Shown one piece after another: positions 35,566-47,629 of a stretch of 64,000 nt of DNA. The notes under the pieces are model-generated. The model had not been told where the DNA came from, ran no database searches, and saw nothing but the letters and a program-made list of their open reading frames with translations. The DNA comes from Phascolarctos cinereus. Its lineage: Eukaryota > Chordata > Mammalia > Diprotodontia > Phascolarctidae. Numbering within the stretch: the stretch's first letter is position 1; every line of letters starts with the position of its first letter. Made by a program: the position numbers and the translations under genes. Location of the stretch: NCBI RefSeq assembly GCF_002099425.1, contig NW_018343973.1, positions 8,182,501-8,246,500 of the forward strand. Reading direction: 5' to 3'.

Positions 35566-36044
35566 GCTACGAGATAACTTCATGTTTTCTTTTTTCCTTT
35601 TTCACACTATTATCCAATACCATTAAGCAAAACAGCCAATCATTAAGGCCAAACCTGAATTTTATTATTTTTTTCCTGTCTGTATTTTGCTGCATATGTA
35701 GAACCTGTTACCACAGCCTATATTAAATTTTGAATACAATCATTAAAATCAGTAAGTCTGGTCTAGGCATACTCTTTTACACCCAGTTAAATTTTTACCC
35801 ATTAGTTTTGAGCACCTTTATTATTGGAGACAAAAATAAAGTCTGCCTTCATCAGTAGATTAAGGCTTTTGTTTCAGATCTATTAGTAAATTATCCAACA
35901 ATTGTTTTTTACTCTTAATAAGTAGGAAGTTATTATCAGTTGATTTTTTTTTCCTGACATCTGGACTACTACTCTGTCTTCCTTACACCTACATCCCACG
36001 GAGCATTGAATAGACCATGGTGGTGGGGGATGTAGAATAGTTAG
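35566..36044. other. Unassigned intergenic sequence
   Basis: AT-rich, nothing recognised. Confidence 0.4.
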
Positions 36045-36235
36045 AAGCAGATAGTGGGTAGAATCCTGGAAATGGAATGTGAAGTTAGGAAGATCTAATT
36101 TAAGTCCTGCTTCAGATATTCACTGTGTGACCCTGGACAAGTCAATTTTGCTCTGGATGCTTCAATGTCTTCAGTAGTAACATAAGTAAGTTGGACTTAA
36201 TGGTCTTTACTATTCTTTGGTCCTATGGGCTTTGA
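36045..36235 (+). repeat. MIR-family SINE (THER1-like)
   Basis: 'tttaagtcctgcttcagata', 'tgtgaccctggacaagtcaa' and 'gttggacttaatggtcttta' in MIR order. Confidence 0.75.
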
Positions 36236-36574
36236 TACTTGCTGTCCCCCACATCCTAAACACAGCAGCTCTTCTATCTCAGTGGTTTTTCTCTTACCCT
36301 CTCAACCTTCCTTCCAGTAGTTGATTGTCCTTTCCCTCTCCTGGGTGGATGATGAATCCTACTCATTGATCCTTATAAACCCACAAAGAATGGACCTTGG
36401 TGTACCAGATTCCTTTTGATGCTTAAGACTACTCTTCACTTCCAAATGATCATATCCCTGGACCCAAGTTCACTCACTGTAAATTTAATATACTTTTGCT
36501 TCCATGCAGCCTTCCTCTTCCTCCAAAGTCCAAAATTTATAATTGCCTATTGGATATTTATCATAAATACAAAA
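36236..36574. other. Unassigned intergenic sequence
   Basis: Nothing recognised. Confidence 0.35.
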
Positions 36575-36690
36575 TTGGAAGGAAATTTGGAGTACCTGTA
36601 GTCCAACTCCCATTTTATAGCTGAGGAATTCAGAAACAGAGTAGTTGCATGTATTCTCCATGGTCACACAAGATAACAGCTGAGAAGTTA
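36575..36690 (+). repeat. Old SINE fragment (MIR/MAR type)
   Basis: 'acctgtagtccaactcccat', 'tatagctgaggaattcagaa' and 'tggtcacacaagataacagc' follow the decayed SINE order seen at 868 and 23930. Confidence 0.55.
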
Positions 36691-37029
36691 TTTTGCTTCA
36701 TTATCATCTCACATTCAACTTGTCTGCAATTGAATTTAATATTTTTCCTTTTCAACCATTATCACTCCTGGCTTCCTATTTCATCAGAGGAACAACCACA
36801 TTCCCTGTGATGCAGATTTATACCCTAGAAGTTCTCATTTGTATCCTTTGTTCCCCTACCTTGTGTCAGGGGGGAAATTCTATCATTGTTTCTTTTGCAA
36901 TGCATGTTGCACTTATTTCTTCCTTTACCTTGTTACTACGTTAGTCTGAGTAACAAATTACTAAAATAACATCACTATTTTCAGTCTCTCACCTTTCCAA
37001 TCCATTTGCATCATAGCTGTCAGTTTTCT
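36691..37029. other. Unassigned intergenic sequence
   Basis: An 83-codon frame at 36693-36944 shows no recognisable domain. Confidence 0.35.
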
Positions 37030-37200
37030 AATAGGGAAATGAGTTCAGGATCTGGAAGTAAAATAGATAGTTTTGAATCTTGGATCTGGTATTTACTTGA
37101 TTTTAGACCTTTGGAAGTCACTTAATGTCTTTGGGTTTCATTTTCCTTATCTGTAAATTAATTTTATTGGATTGACTCCCTTACAACTCTACGGAGTTAC
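37030..37200 (+). repeat. MIR-family SINE (THER1-like)
   Basis: 'ttttgaatcttggatctggt', 'ggaagtcacttaatgtcttt' and 'cattttccttatctgtaaat' in MIR order. Confidence 0.7.
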
Positions 37201-38070
37201 AACCCATGGAATTCCCTCCAAATTTCCCCACCTTGCATAGCTTCCCTATTTGAAATCCTTCAATTATTTTTCACTGAGTATAAATTACAATGCATTTAAA
37301 TTGATATCCTACTCTCCTTCCAAAATCTTTTATCAACCCATTTTTCTAAACTTAGCACTTCTCTCATTCTTATCTAACATGAGCCTGGTAGTTTAGATTA
37401 GATGGTTGTTTTGTGGTTACTTGACTTTTTTCATTGCTAATGTCTTTGCTCACTGTTCTCCTGGAAGCCACACAGCCTGGTGCATATAGGACTCTCCTTA
37501 ATGTCAGGAAGACCTGGGATCAAGTCCTAAATATGGATACCAGTAACTGGTTCACATTAGTAAATTCTTCTCTTGGAATCCTCAAAGTTCTAATAGAATT
37601 GCCATTTTATAGAAAGTGGAGAAAATTTCATCATGATTTCCCTATCGTGATGGAATCACAACTTCAGATACACCCCCTAAATGTTTGTTTTTTTTTCCAA
37701 AATCCTATCTAATTTTGAAAGTCTACCTTCAATTAATCTCTTCCAATATTTTTCCCTAAACATTCCAGCTCAGAAGTTTATTTCTCTCCTCTAAAGTTAC
37801 TATTTGTACTATTCATAATACTTCAGCACTTTGTATACTGCACCATATACTTTTTTAGCTTAATTTATGTACCCCATCTTCCCAATGAAAGTATAAACTC
37901 CTCAAGGCCAGGGACTGTTTTGTCATCTTGTTTCTATCCCACACAGGCCTACTAAATGCTAAATATTCAGGAGGTACTCAAAAAAATACTGGATGAATGA
38001 AAAAATATTAAATGCTTACTAGGTGCCATTCACTGAATGAATGAATGAATAAATGAAATGAATGAATAAG
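37201..38070 (+). mobile_element. L2 LINE 3' end, interrupted
   Basis: L2-like blocks at 37201-37390 ('gaaatccttcaattattttt', 'atcttttatcaacccatttt') and 37700-38070 ('agcactttgtatactgcacc', 'aaactcctcaaggccaggga', then a run of GAAT units). A partial MIR-like segment ('atgtcaggaagacctgggat', about 37468-37545) and unassigned sequence lie between. The GAAT-rich end at 38033-38070 is the usual L2 tail type. Confidence 0.65.
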
Positions 38071-38151
38071 TATATCAGACTGGACCTACTTTAAGGCTGT
38101 GTCCCCTGGGAAGGTATTGTTTGTCTTAAAGAATCACTGTCTGGGGTGACT

Positions 38152-38393
38152 GTTTCACCTTTTTAGATGTGTCCAGTTCTTTGTGACCATATTTGGGGTT
38201 TTCTTTGCAAAGATGCTGGAGTGGTTTTTCATTTCTTTCTCTAGCTCATTTTATAGATGAAGAAACTGAGGCAAACAGGGTTAAGTGACTTGTCCAGCAT
38301 CATATAGCTAGTAAGTATTTGAGGCTAAATCTGAACTCAGATCTTCCTGACTCCAGGACTAGAGCTCTATCCACTGTACCACTTTCCAGTCCC
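38152..38393 (-). mobile_element. tRNA-derived SINE with 'cagttctttgtgacc' tail, copy 2
   Basis: Given strand reads the reverse complement of the SINE at 8604: 'gtccagttctttgtgaccat', 'gatgaagaaactgaggcaaa', 'gacttgtccagcatcatata', 'ctctatccactgtaccactt'. No clear target-site duplication. Confidence 0.8.
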
Positions 38394-40235
38394 ATTATAT
38401 CAATTAACTAAGGCCAATGATGTTAGGATAGATCTCTGTTATCTTTAAGTTGTGTAAAGAATTACCCTGAAATTGAAAAAAAAATACAGACAGTGAAACT
38501 CACCAACACTAGATTTCTGTCTTTTAAAAATATTAGTATCTTTCATCCCTATGTCAGTTTCACTTCTGAGTACATTTCTCCCATCCCCTACTCTTCAGTA
38601 GGAAAGAATAAAAATGAGAGAGACAAAAGCACTAACATTGTTTTAGGTATCATTTGCCTTTGGCCTGAGATAGGTGTGATAGCATGTAAATTCAACAAGC
38701 ATACTCTGTCAAAGAGCAGAAACGTTTGCTTTCCCATGGTGTTGCAAGTATAAACCACAGTATGTAAAAGCCCTATTGAACATTATAGGCAGTTCTTTCA
38801 TAAATCCAATTTCTTTGTTATGGGAATTTCATGTATGTTTAGAGAAAACATATGCTTATTTCATTTTTATTTTAGTCAAATTTAATCTAAAAACTGAAAT
38901 AATAAAGTGTTTTTCTTTGTATCTCCAGCTTTCTAAAACTCCCTGCAAGTAATTCATAGGATTTAATATATCTCCTCTTAATTCAGTAAGACGACAACAT
39001 CTAATTTACAGACCGAATAGGAAAGAAGATTCCTCTTATCAGATAAATGTATTAGTTATGAATGGGAAATTATCTAGGTATTTGTTTAGGTACATTTTTT
39101 GCACCATCTGAAATTGAAGAAATGATAAAAGTTTTTCTCTCTCATTTTCCACCTTTATTTTTGCTCACTGATTTCATCAGAATAGCTGGACATTGGAGTA
39201 AATAATCCAAGTATCTCAGATACTGGAGCCTCTTGAGCTCTACTCATTCTTGTTTGCATTTCCTCTTTATTTTCTGAGTGATAATACATGCCAAGGTCCA
39301 GGGTCTGGAGAAATTCTCCCTTCCCCACTCTCATGAAATCTACTGAAATTGTACATATTTGTGTAAAAAAGGATTCCCCAGGGACCTAAAATTGATAGAA
39401 TTTTTCCTTTTTTCAGACTTTTTCTCCTTGTGTGAAGAGAAGCCTGAGGGATTATTCCTTTCCCTCTATTAAAAAAAATTGCTAAACTTCCTTCATTTGA
39501 TTGTATAATTGTAAAGATGATTAACTTCAGAGCAACAGGAGTACAGTAATCCCAAAACATGAATAGTATGTTTTGATGTTACTTGTAGCCAAAAAACACC
39601 ACCCATTCATTTAAATATCACAAGAAAACCAACTGACTTTGGGGAACATATGAGTTTCCTTCCTAGCCTGATTATAACAGGTATGATAAGAATTTAATGA
39701 GCTTCAAACTTTATAGAATTTATTTTTCTTTATGTAAATACTCTAAGCCTTTTGTTCTCACAGATCAAAGTTACTGGAACAGCTTTTCCTTGGGAATCAA
39801 CTTCATACAGAAACATTTTCTTTGGGAAAACTTTATTTTATTTTAATATTTTATTAATGCAAGAATATTTTGGTGAATGCCCTCAACATTCAATATTTTT
39901 CTTAAGCTCCAGTGTTTCATGAGTAAAAGTTTCAAGAATCATTGGAAGGTCAGCAATGAATAGTTTCAACTCAAGTGAAGGTGCAGATAAAAGAAATGAA
40001 CTGCATAACACTGGACAACAACAACTGAAAGAGCTAGACCTGGTAAGATATAAACAATAGAGACTAATTTGAAGGACCTCGTTTGTAGCATATAAAGCCT
40101 TTCCCTGACTTGTCTCTAGGATATAATTAAGAAAGTGACATTGACAAAAAAATAAGGCTTACAAATGACTTTTAATGATTAAATCAAAGGGCATTTACAG
40201 TACTGACACTTAGAAAAAATAGATAGGAATGCATT
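38394..40235. other. Repeat-free block
   Basis: About 1.8 kb with no transposon I recognise and no exon-like frame. Frames at 38493-38753 (86 codons) and 39267-39560 (97 codons, minus) show no domain. Confidence 0.4.
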
Positions 40236-40239
40236 TGAT

Positions 40240-40485
40240 GAGCAAATGTGGTTCAGATAATAAACAAGTCCTTGAAAAGTACTTTATAAATATTATCTCA
40301 TTTTATTCTCACAATAATCCTGGAAAGTAGGGAGATGCCATTATTATCTACATTTTACTGTTGAGGAAAATGAAGTAGACAAAAGTTAAGTGATTTGCCC
40401 AGGCTCACACAAGAAGTCTCTGAGACTATTTTTGAAATCAGGTTCCTGTCTCAAGGCCTAAGACTCTGTCTACTATACTACTAAG
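40240..40485 (+). repeat. MIR SINE, nearly full length
   Basis: 'aaaagtactttataaatatt', 'attctcacaataatcctgga', 'gatttgcccaggctcacaca' and 'gactctgtctactatactac' in MIR order. Confidence 0.8.
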
Positions 40486-40724
40486 CTATCTCTACAGCTT
40501 GATGAGGAGACAGTAACCTCTATCCTCAAACCTTATACCCTTTCTGGTATAGCATGTTGCTTCTCATGGAGATCACAGTCAGAACTCTGGTGAGTTGTTA
40601 CTATTAAACATTGGCATCCTGTAATTGGTAATCCCACTAATGTTTCTTAGGTCCTAGAACCTTGACTGCCCTGATACATAATGTCTTAGTATTGGACTCA
40701 GAAGATGGGGAAAAATAGAGACTA

Positions 40725-40965
40725 AAATGAATCTCAGCATTGGAAGACATATCAAAAGTTATCTAGTTAAAAATCATACCCAAATACTAATACATTAAAT
40801 CGTGAGGAAATGTCTGTCGATTTGAACAGTTCACATTTAGTTAAAATCTGTGTCTCTTCAATTTGTACCCATTGCCAATATTTTTGTCCTTTGGGGCCAA
40901 ACAAGACAAGTGTAACCCCTCTTACACATGAAAACTGTGAATACTGAAAGAAGTCTGTCATTTGG
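40725..40965 (-). mobile_element. L3/CR1 LINE 3' fragment
   Basis: Given strand 'gaatctcagcattggaagac', 'caatttgtacccattgccaa', 'tttggggccaaacaagacaa' and 'cccctcttacacatgaaaac' are the reverse complement of the L3/CR1 end, same family and orientation as 25645-30440. Confidence 0.75.
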
Positions 40966-40984
40966 GGCATGGTGACAGTTCTGA

Positions 40985-41412
40985 CCAACCCACTCTTCAA
41001 GAAACTCCAGTGTTTCTATCTCACATATAAAATCTTCTATTTGACCTCCAAACCATTTTATAATCTGACTCCCACCAACTTTCCTCTGTTTTCCAGTGAC
41101 ACCAACCTCCTTGCTATGCCTTGCATGAGACACTCCATCTCCTGACTCTGGGCATTTCTCTCCTTCCTCATTTCTGCTTCCTGACAAATATGTTTCCAGG
41201 AAGCCTTTTCTAACCTATTTAAATTCTAGTGACTTCCCTTTCTTAATTACTTCCTAGTTATCTCTTTACATAGCTTGTTTGTACATATTTGTTTGCTTGT
41301 TGTTTTCCCTATTAGACTGGGAGCTCCTTGAAGGCAGGGTGTGTCTTTTGCCTCAGCTGTTAGCACAGTGCCTGGCATGCAGTAGGCATCTAATAAATGT
41401 TTATTGACTGAC
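40985..41412 (+). mobile_element. L2 LINE 3' end, first of two in a row
   Basis: Ends 'gggagctccttgaaggcagg', 'cacagtgcctggcatgcagt', 'aataaatgtttattgactga', the L2 3' terminus. Confidence 0.85.
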
Positions 41413-41705
41413 AACCTCCTTGCTTCACTGGCCTTTTTTAAGTCTCAGTTAAAATCCTATCTTTTATAGGAAGCCTTTCCTGATCCCCCTTTATAAAAGT
41501 GCCTTCCCTCTGTTGACTTTCTCCAGTTTGTCCCATATGTATCTCTCTTTTCTGGAATTGCTTACACTTTGTCTCTTTCATTAGAATGTGACCTCTTTTA
41601 CATCAGGGATTGTTTCTTACCTTTCTTTGTATCCCTAATGCTTAGGACAGTGCTTGACACATAGTAAGTGCTGAAGAAATTCATCTTGACTAATTACCTT
41701 AATGA
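41413..41705 (+). mobile_element. L2 LINE 3' end, second of two in a row
   Basis: Starts again inside L2 ('aagcctttcctgatccccct') and ends 'aggacagtgcttgacacata', 'gtgctgaagaaattcatctt'. Same orientation as the L2 just upstream, with no spacer. Confidence 0.8.
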
Positions 41706-42023
41706 CCGACACTCCACTGTGCTATTTCTCAGAGCATCTTTCAATGCCTCAGAAATCCTGTCTGTCCGTATTTCTGCAATATAGTGCTAAGTTAGTCCTT
41801 TCTTTATGAGCTTCTCACTCATTTAGGGTTTCAAATCCTATGAACCCATTTTTTTTCTGTGCTTTTGTGAAGCATATTAAAAATAACATTTTTAGTCAAA
41901 GTAGAAATATTAAGAAATAATATTTTTAAACCCATTTTAAATGCCTGAGAAAAGTCCCTTGGAAAGCTGGGTGAGAGGTTGAGAACAAGTTGGTTTTTTT
42001 TTTAGTTAAGTGGATTAAGGGTG

Positions 42024-42293
42024 ATAACAAACACTGTTGTTGTTCAGTTATTTCAGTCATGTTAGACTATTCCTGATCCATTTGGGGTTTTCTTGGTAAA
42101 GATATTGGAGTGGTTCACTATTTCCATCTCCAGATCATTTTTAAAGGTGAAGAAACTGAGGCAGACAGGGTTAAGTGACTTGCCTAGGGTCACGCAGATA
42201 GTAAGTGTCTGAGGATGGATTTGAGCTTAGGTCTTCCTGAATCTAGGCCTGATACTCTATGCACAACAGTACCTAGCTGCCTTTTATAACAAA
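42024..42293 (-). mobile_element. tRNA-derived SINE, copy 3
   Basis: Body about 42032-42285, same family as 8604 and 38152. The 8-base repeat 'ataacaaa' at 42024-42031 and 42286-42293 is the likely target-site duplication. Confidence 0.85.
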
Positions 42294-43126
42294 TGCTCAC
42301 CTCACTCCTGAATTGTGTAGCTTGGGAGCTAAACTTTTGCACTGAAGAAAGGATACATTGATCAAATGTATGAGGGCCCTTTGTTTACTTCAGGGATCCT
42401 ATAGGTTTCTTTAGAGGAGTGTTCAAAAAATAAATATAAGAATGATGACTATTATTACTCAACTTCTATGGAATGTTAAACTGAAATTCTACTATTATTA
42501 CTGTTGTTATTATTATTAATTACCCCATACTCCATATACTACAACATATCTTAAAAATTTTAAAGCAAGCCATGGATAATTTCCTATTACTTTAGGCCAT
42601 GAGATCCTCTGTATCTTTTCTCTGATCATTTTGAAATCTAATTTCCCAAAATTTAGTATGCACTTTAGAAAACACCTATCTTTTTTCCTTCTGTATCATA
42701 AATTCTTAGATGGGACAATTACTGCACCTAAAGCTTTTCATCTTCTCTCTCCCAGCAATTTGATTTTTCTTGTTCAATAAAATCAAATCAAGATATTCAT
42801 TTTCTTTTTTTTTCACCTATTGAAAAATGAAGTTATCATTATAATCAATAAACTGTGCAGTTCTCTGCATTGGATAATGAGTGACCACTGAGAGATGTCT
42901 GGATAATTACACACTCTCTACCATTATTAATACTATAGCTCCTCTGTGACAGTCTGTTTAGATATTTGGTATATTCCTAAGCTATTTCCTCTTTTTGTCC
43001 AACAGGTGTGTAAATTACTCAGATGATGCTATTGTTTCTGTTTTTGCCTTCTTCAAAGGTTGTCCAGATCCTCTATTGTCTATGTCACACTCCTAAAACT
43101 TCTATTTAATCTATATCCTCAGTATT
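42294..43126. other. Unassigned intergenic sequence
   Basis: About 0.8 kb. The part 42840-43050 has the look of an old element but I cannot name it. Confidence 0.35.
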
Positions 43127-43127
43127 T

Positions 43128-43214
<87 letters not shown>
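43127..43214. repeat. (TTTC)n microsatellite
   Basis: About 21 nearly perfect TTTC units, directly at the 3' (poly-A) side of the minus-strand L1 that follows. Confidence 0.97.
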
Positions 43215-44770
43215 ATTTATGCTAAAGATTTCCCAATTATATGTAAAAAATTAACAGTTTTTTTAAAAAATTGAGTTCAAAATTATTTCTCTTCATTCCA
43301 CCCTTTCCCTTTCCTTTAGAAGGCAAGTAATTTGATATCTATTATACGTGTGAAGTCATGCAAAACATATTTACGTATTAGCCATGTTGCAAAAGAAAAC
43401 AAACTTAAAATAAAGCAAGACAAATAAAGTTTTAAATAGTATACTCCAATCTGCATTAGAAATTCATGAGTTCTTTCTCTGGAGATAGATAGCATTTTTA
43501 TTGTAAGTCCTTTGGGATTATCTTGGATCACCACATTGATCATAGTAGCCAAGGGTTTCACAGTTAATCATCATTAAAATATTCCTATTAATTGTGCACA
43601 ATGATCTCCTGGTTCTTCTCACTTCACTTTACATGAGTTAATATAAGTCTTTGCAGGTTTTTCTGACACTATCCTCCTCCTCATCTTTTATAGCTCAATG
43701 GAACACTACCACGATCATTTACCACAATTTGTTCAGACATTCCACAATTTGTGAAAATCCCTTCAATAAATAAATAAACAGGTAATTTTCAGAAGAAGAA
43801 ATCAAAGTTATCCATAGTCATGTAAAAATGCTCTATATCACCATAGATTATAGAAATGTGAATTAAAACAATTCTGCGGTATCACCTCATACCTATCAGA
43901 TTGACTAACATGATAGAAAAGGAAAATTAGAAATACTGCAAGGTATATAAAAAAGTAAGTACACTAATATACTAAAAAATAGGTACACTAATGTATTGCT
44001 GGAGCAATTATGAACAAGTCCAACCATTCTGGAGAATAATTTGGAATTACAACAAAAATGTTTATTTATTTGACCACTTATCAATTGAGGAATGGCTCTT
44101 TTTGTTAAAACAAATTTGGCTTAATTCCCCATATATTTGAGGAATGAGGCCTTTATCAGTGCAGCCATTTTTTATTGAATTGGTTTGGTTTGTAAAAAAC
44201 TTTTAAAAAATCATGTAATCACAATTATCCATTTTACTTATTGTGATCTGTTCAATCTCATGTTTGGTCATAAACTTTCCCCTTATTCTTAGGTCTGAAA
44301 AATCCCCTAATTTGCTTGTAATATTACCATTGATGTCTAAATCATGCACCTGTTTTGATTTTATCTTGTTATATGGTGTAAAATTTGATCTATGCCACTT
44401 TCTAGTTTTCCCAACAATTTTTGTGAAATGGTTAGTTCTTTCCCAAAAGCGTGTATCTTTGGGTTTATCAGACCCTACAATATTATGGTCATTTACTACT
44501 ACATTTATTTATTACTAATGTATTCAACTAATCAATTGTTCTAATTCTTAGTAACTACTGATTTTTTTCTTGATTATTACTTCATAATTTAGTTTGAAAT
44601 CTGAATACTGCAAGGCCAACTTCTTCACATTTTTTCATTGATTACCCTAATATTTTTGGCCTTTTGTTTCTACAGGTGAATCTTGTTATTATTTTTTCCA
44701 GATTTATAAAATAATTCTTTGGTAGGTTGATCTTTTCATATTCTATCCAATCCCATAGCAACTCTTGACC
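43215..44770 (-). mobile_element. L1 3' portion with an internal inversion
   Basis: 44770 down to about 44059 reads L1 ORF2 sequence in reverse complement, ending at the equivalent of 'SPIDKWS'. The next ORF2 stretch is found at about 43781-44058 but on the plus strand ('cagaagaagaaatcaaagtt', 'aatgtgaattaaaacaattc', 'ccaaccattctggagaataa'). 43767 down to 43215 then continues ORF2 end and 3' UTR on the minus strand. The inverted piece is bounded by a perfect 13-base inverted repeat, 'aaataaataaaca' at 43768-43780 and 'tgtttatttattt' at 44059-44071. Confidence 0.85.
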
Positions 44771-44869
44771 AGTTAACCTCTGATGGTTTGCATCTGTCAA
44801 TCACTTCCTCCTTCTAGATAGTTTCTTCTTACTTGGGTTCTGTGACAATGTTCTTTCTTGGTGCTTATC

Positions 44870-45560
44870 TTCCATGCCTGACTCCTCATTTATCTTTGAT
44901 AAATTATCACCCATCTTCCACCTACTCTGTGTGGGTGTCCTCCAAGTATCTATTAGGGTATTCTATTGTGACTGCAATCTGTCCTTTGAGATCTCATTAA
45001 GAAACAGTAGTTCAATTACTATCTCCACACAAAGGATTCTTAACTGTACATATACAGCCATAATCTTTCTTATGAACTCTAGTCCCTTATGAACTTCTAG
45101 CTACATATTTCCACTTGACAGTCTACCAGTATCTCAAACTTTTCATGGCTAAAAAAGAACTCATTATCTTGTTATAAAACTCATAATACCTCTCTGCTGA
45201 AAAAAAAGTCTTCATTTGCTCTTAGAGAAAATGCAAAATCCTCAAGCTGATACTGAATATTTTACATGAGCTTCCATGAGTTCCCCATCTAAAAATAAAA
45301 CAAAATAAAGAAGTAAACATAATTTTTCTAGATATTTCTTATTAAGTCAAATGTGTATGCTACATTCCAGCCAATCTGGTCCACCCATTGTCTCCTTTCC
45401 TTTGTACAGTCTGTTTCTCTTGCAGGTAATGATTCCTCTCCTCAACTTTTCCTTTCACTATCTCTAGTTTACTTCAAAATTCAGGTCAGATGCCATTGTC
45501 TTATGTGAGTTTTTCTTGATTAACTTAGTTATTAATGCTTCTTCCAGTGAAAACATCAGT
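44870..45560 (+). mobile_element. L2 LINE internal/3' portion
   Basis: 'cagtatctcaaacttttcat' and 'gctaaaaaagaactcattat' match the L2 block usually read 'atctcaaactcaacatg..aactgaactcat'. Then 'aatcctcaagctgatactga', 'ccagccaatctggtccaccc' and 'aaaattcaggtcagatgcca' in L2 order. Decayed. Confidence 0.65.
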
Positions 45561-46369
45561 CCAGAGCACTGCTGTTTTCTGTGATTAAGGTTTTTTTTAA
45601 TTTATTGCACTAAGGAAGAACCAGCCTACAGATAAGTTTCATTGTTTGCCATTGTCCAATTATTATCCAAATTGGATAGAGTTGTACGTTTTTTCATTTT
45701 TGAAGAATAGAGAAAAATCAAAGAAAGATGGTAAAAGATAAAATTTAAACATAGAACTTAAAAAAGTATACAATGCTGAGGGAGTATAGCGGAAAGGTAG
45801 GAGACTAATAATTTTATAATTATTTAGGCACAGTGACTGAGTTGTCATTGGACTGCTCTGGAAACAGGTGCTATGAGTTGAAAAGGACATTTTAATTTTT
45901 CTGCCTAGAGATAGTAAAGGCTTCTGGGGAAGGAAAATTTTTCACAATCCTTCATAGGGATTAGTGTCTCACCTATTTTTGTCTTACCCATAGACTTTGC
46001 TGAAATTTGAAACACTAGAATTATAATAAAAGGAGATAGGCCTACATTACAAACTTCCGTCTCATTGGGCAAATATAGTTATAAGAACTTTTTGTTCTTG
46101 CCACATCCTTAAAGGTAGGAGAATTTTATTGTAAATTTTGTATTGATTTCAAACAAGACTTGAGATTGTGCTTATTTTATTTTATGGAATCTCAGTTTTA
46201 ACTTAAAAATCAATTATACTAAAGGGAATTGTGCTAATTTAATTCACCTGAAATAAACTAATGCTGATGTTTTCAATTCATCTGAAATGCAGCTAATGCT
46301 GATATATTTTGTTTGAGGAACAGATCTAAGTAACACTTGAATGTAGTATTTTTAGTATCTATTTTTTTC
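45561..46369. other. Unassigned intergenic sequence
   Basis: Includes an imperfect 35-base tandem duplication near 46240-46312 ('aactaatgctgatgttttca' and 'gctaatgctgatatattttg'). No gene recognised. Confidence 0.4.
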
Positions 46370-46920
46370 CTTGATGGAGATATATTGATCACAGTATCAT
46401 CAACCTGATTTCCATTAGAAAATACAAATGCAAATCTGCAAAAGTGGTATTTAGTAACAGACTACATCCCATAACTCTATAGTCTTTGTGAAGATCATTC
46501 TCACTTTCCTGACAATTTCCCACTTAATAGTTTCCTAACAAAAAGGTTTTAATCACCTAAAATGACATCAATGTACTTCTTTCAACTTTAGCAAGATGTT
46601 CTTTAAAATGTTCATCTTTCATCACTTTCCAAATATGAAGACCCATAAGTTGAGGACCATTCTTTACTTCACTGATTCTTCAAATGTATTTTCCCAGTAG
46701 AAAAATCCAGCACTATTTTGCGCAATCACCTTGACAAAAATTTTTCATTAAGTTAAATAAATGGGCAGCCATGGTAAGGAAACCTTCTAAAACCAAATAA
46801 TATAGTGCTTGCATATTGTTCTTCAGTGAAATAATTTCTTTCCAATATTCCTCCCCTGCTCTGGACATTTCTGTTCCATTCTCAAATAAAGCAGCAAAAT
46901 TTGGCATAGTCAAGTTTTAA
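46370..46920 (-). pseudogene. Decayed coding relic, probably from a mobile or virus-like element
   Basis: The minus frame at 46713-46913 (66 codons, starting MTMPNFAALFENGTEM) and the sequence that follows it on the same strand resemble a protein family that I remember from animal genomes as uncharacterised, multi-copy proteins with a 'LGLMKNF' block, then a 'GPQ..KL' block, then a '.VHFLHSHLDFFP' block. Here the pieces read 'HLFNLMKNF', 'NGPQLMGL' and 'YHFCRFAFVF' in the right order and spacing. It is broken several times, clearly old and non-functional. The family name and function are unknown to me, and the comparison is from memory. Confidence 0.4.
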
Positions 46921-47629
46921 TCCCAAAAAAGTAAAATCATTTGCAGATCCCTATATAAATGTTAAGAATTTTTCATAATTAATGCTTAAATTTTCATACA
47001 TAATGTATAAAAAAAGCTTTATGTTTCTTTTTTCTTGTAAAGAATTCAAAATTTTAGTATAGAAGCTAAAATGTCATCTTGATCTTTGGGTGAATATCAT
47101 AAGTAAGCTCATTACATCTTCTTGGATTATGAAATGAAGATCTCAAGACTGAAATATTATTTAAATGAGAGATCATGAGATTTCTGGTATACTATCTCAT
47201 CATTCTGAGCCTATTTGTGACTATTCAAATCAACAACTTCATCTTCATCCACACTCCATTTTTTAAAATACTCTTTTTGGACTGTGATGGGTCATATGTT
47301 TTAACAAATATAAGTGAGCCCTGGATTAGGACATTCCTCTGCTAAGTCAAGTGTGTAATTTCTCTGTATCCTGTAATCTTAGAGCTGAGGCTCACTTTTT
47401 TGATATTTTTAAAATTAAGTTTTATTTTTTAATCAAAAAAATTAATCTTTTTTGCTTTTTACAATCTCTCCCATCCCTTCATTGAGAAAGAAAGAAAAAC
47501 ACAACCCCTGATACAAACATTTTAAAATTAAATACCCCACAATTAAATTCCCCACAATGGTCATGTTATTTGTGTGTTTGTGCCCATGCATGTGTATTTG
47601 GGGCATATAGAGTGTTAAAAGAGGACTAG
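46921..47629. other. Unassigned intergenic sequence
   Basis: AT-rich. The minus-strand 77-codon frame at 47442-47675 partly overlaps the RTE-tailed repeat to the right. Confidence 0.35.

Noticed and set aside
42840-43050. Stretch that resembles an old CR1-type element
   Set aside because: I could not match it to a specific block of L3/CR1 or another family with confidence.
43060-43254. Frame with repeated 'SFFLSFFL' units
   Set aside because: Direct product of the (TTTC)n microsatellite.
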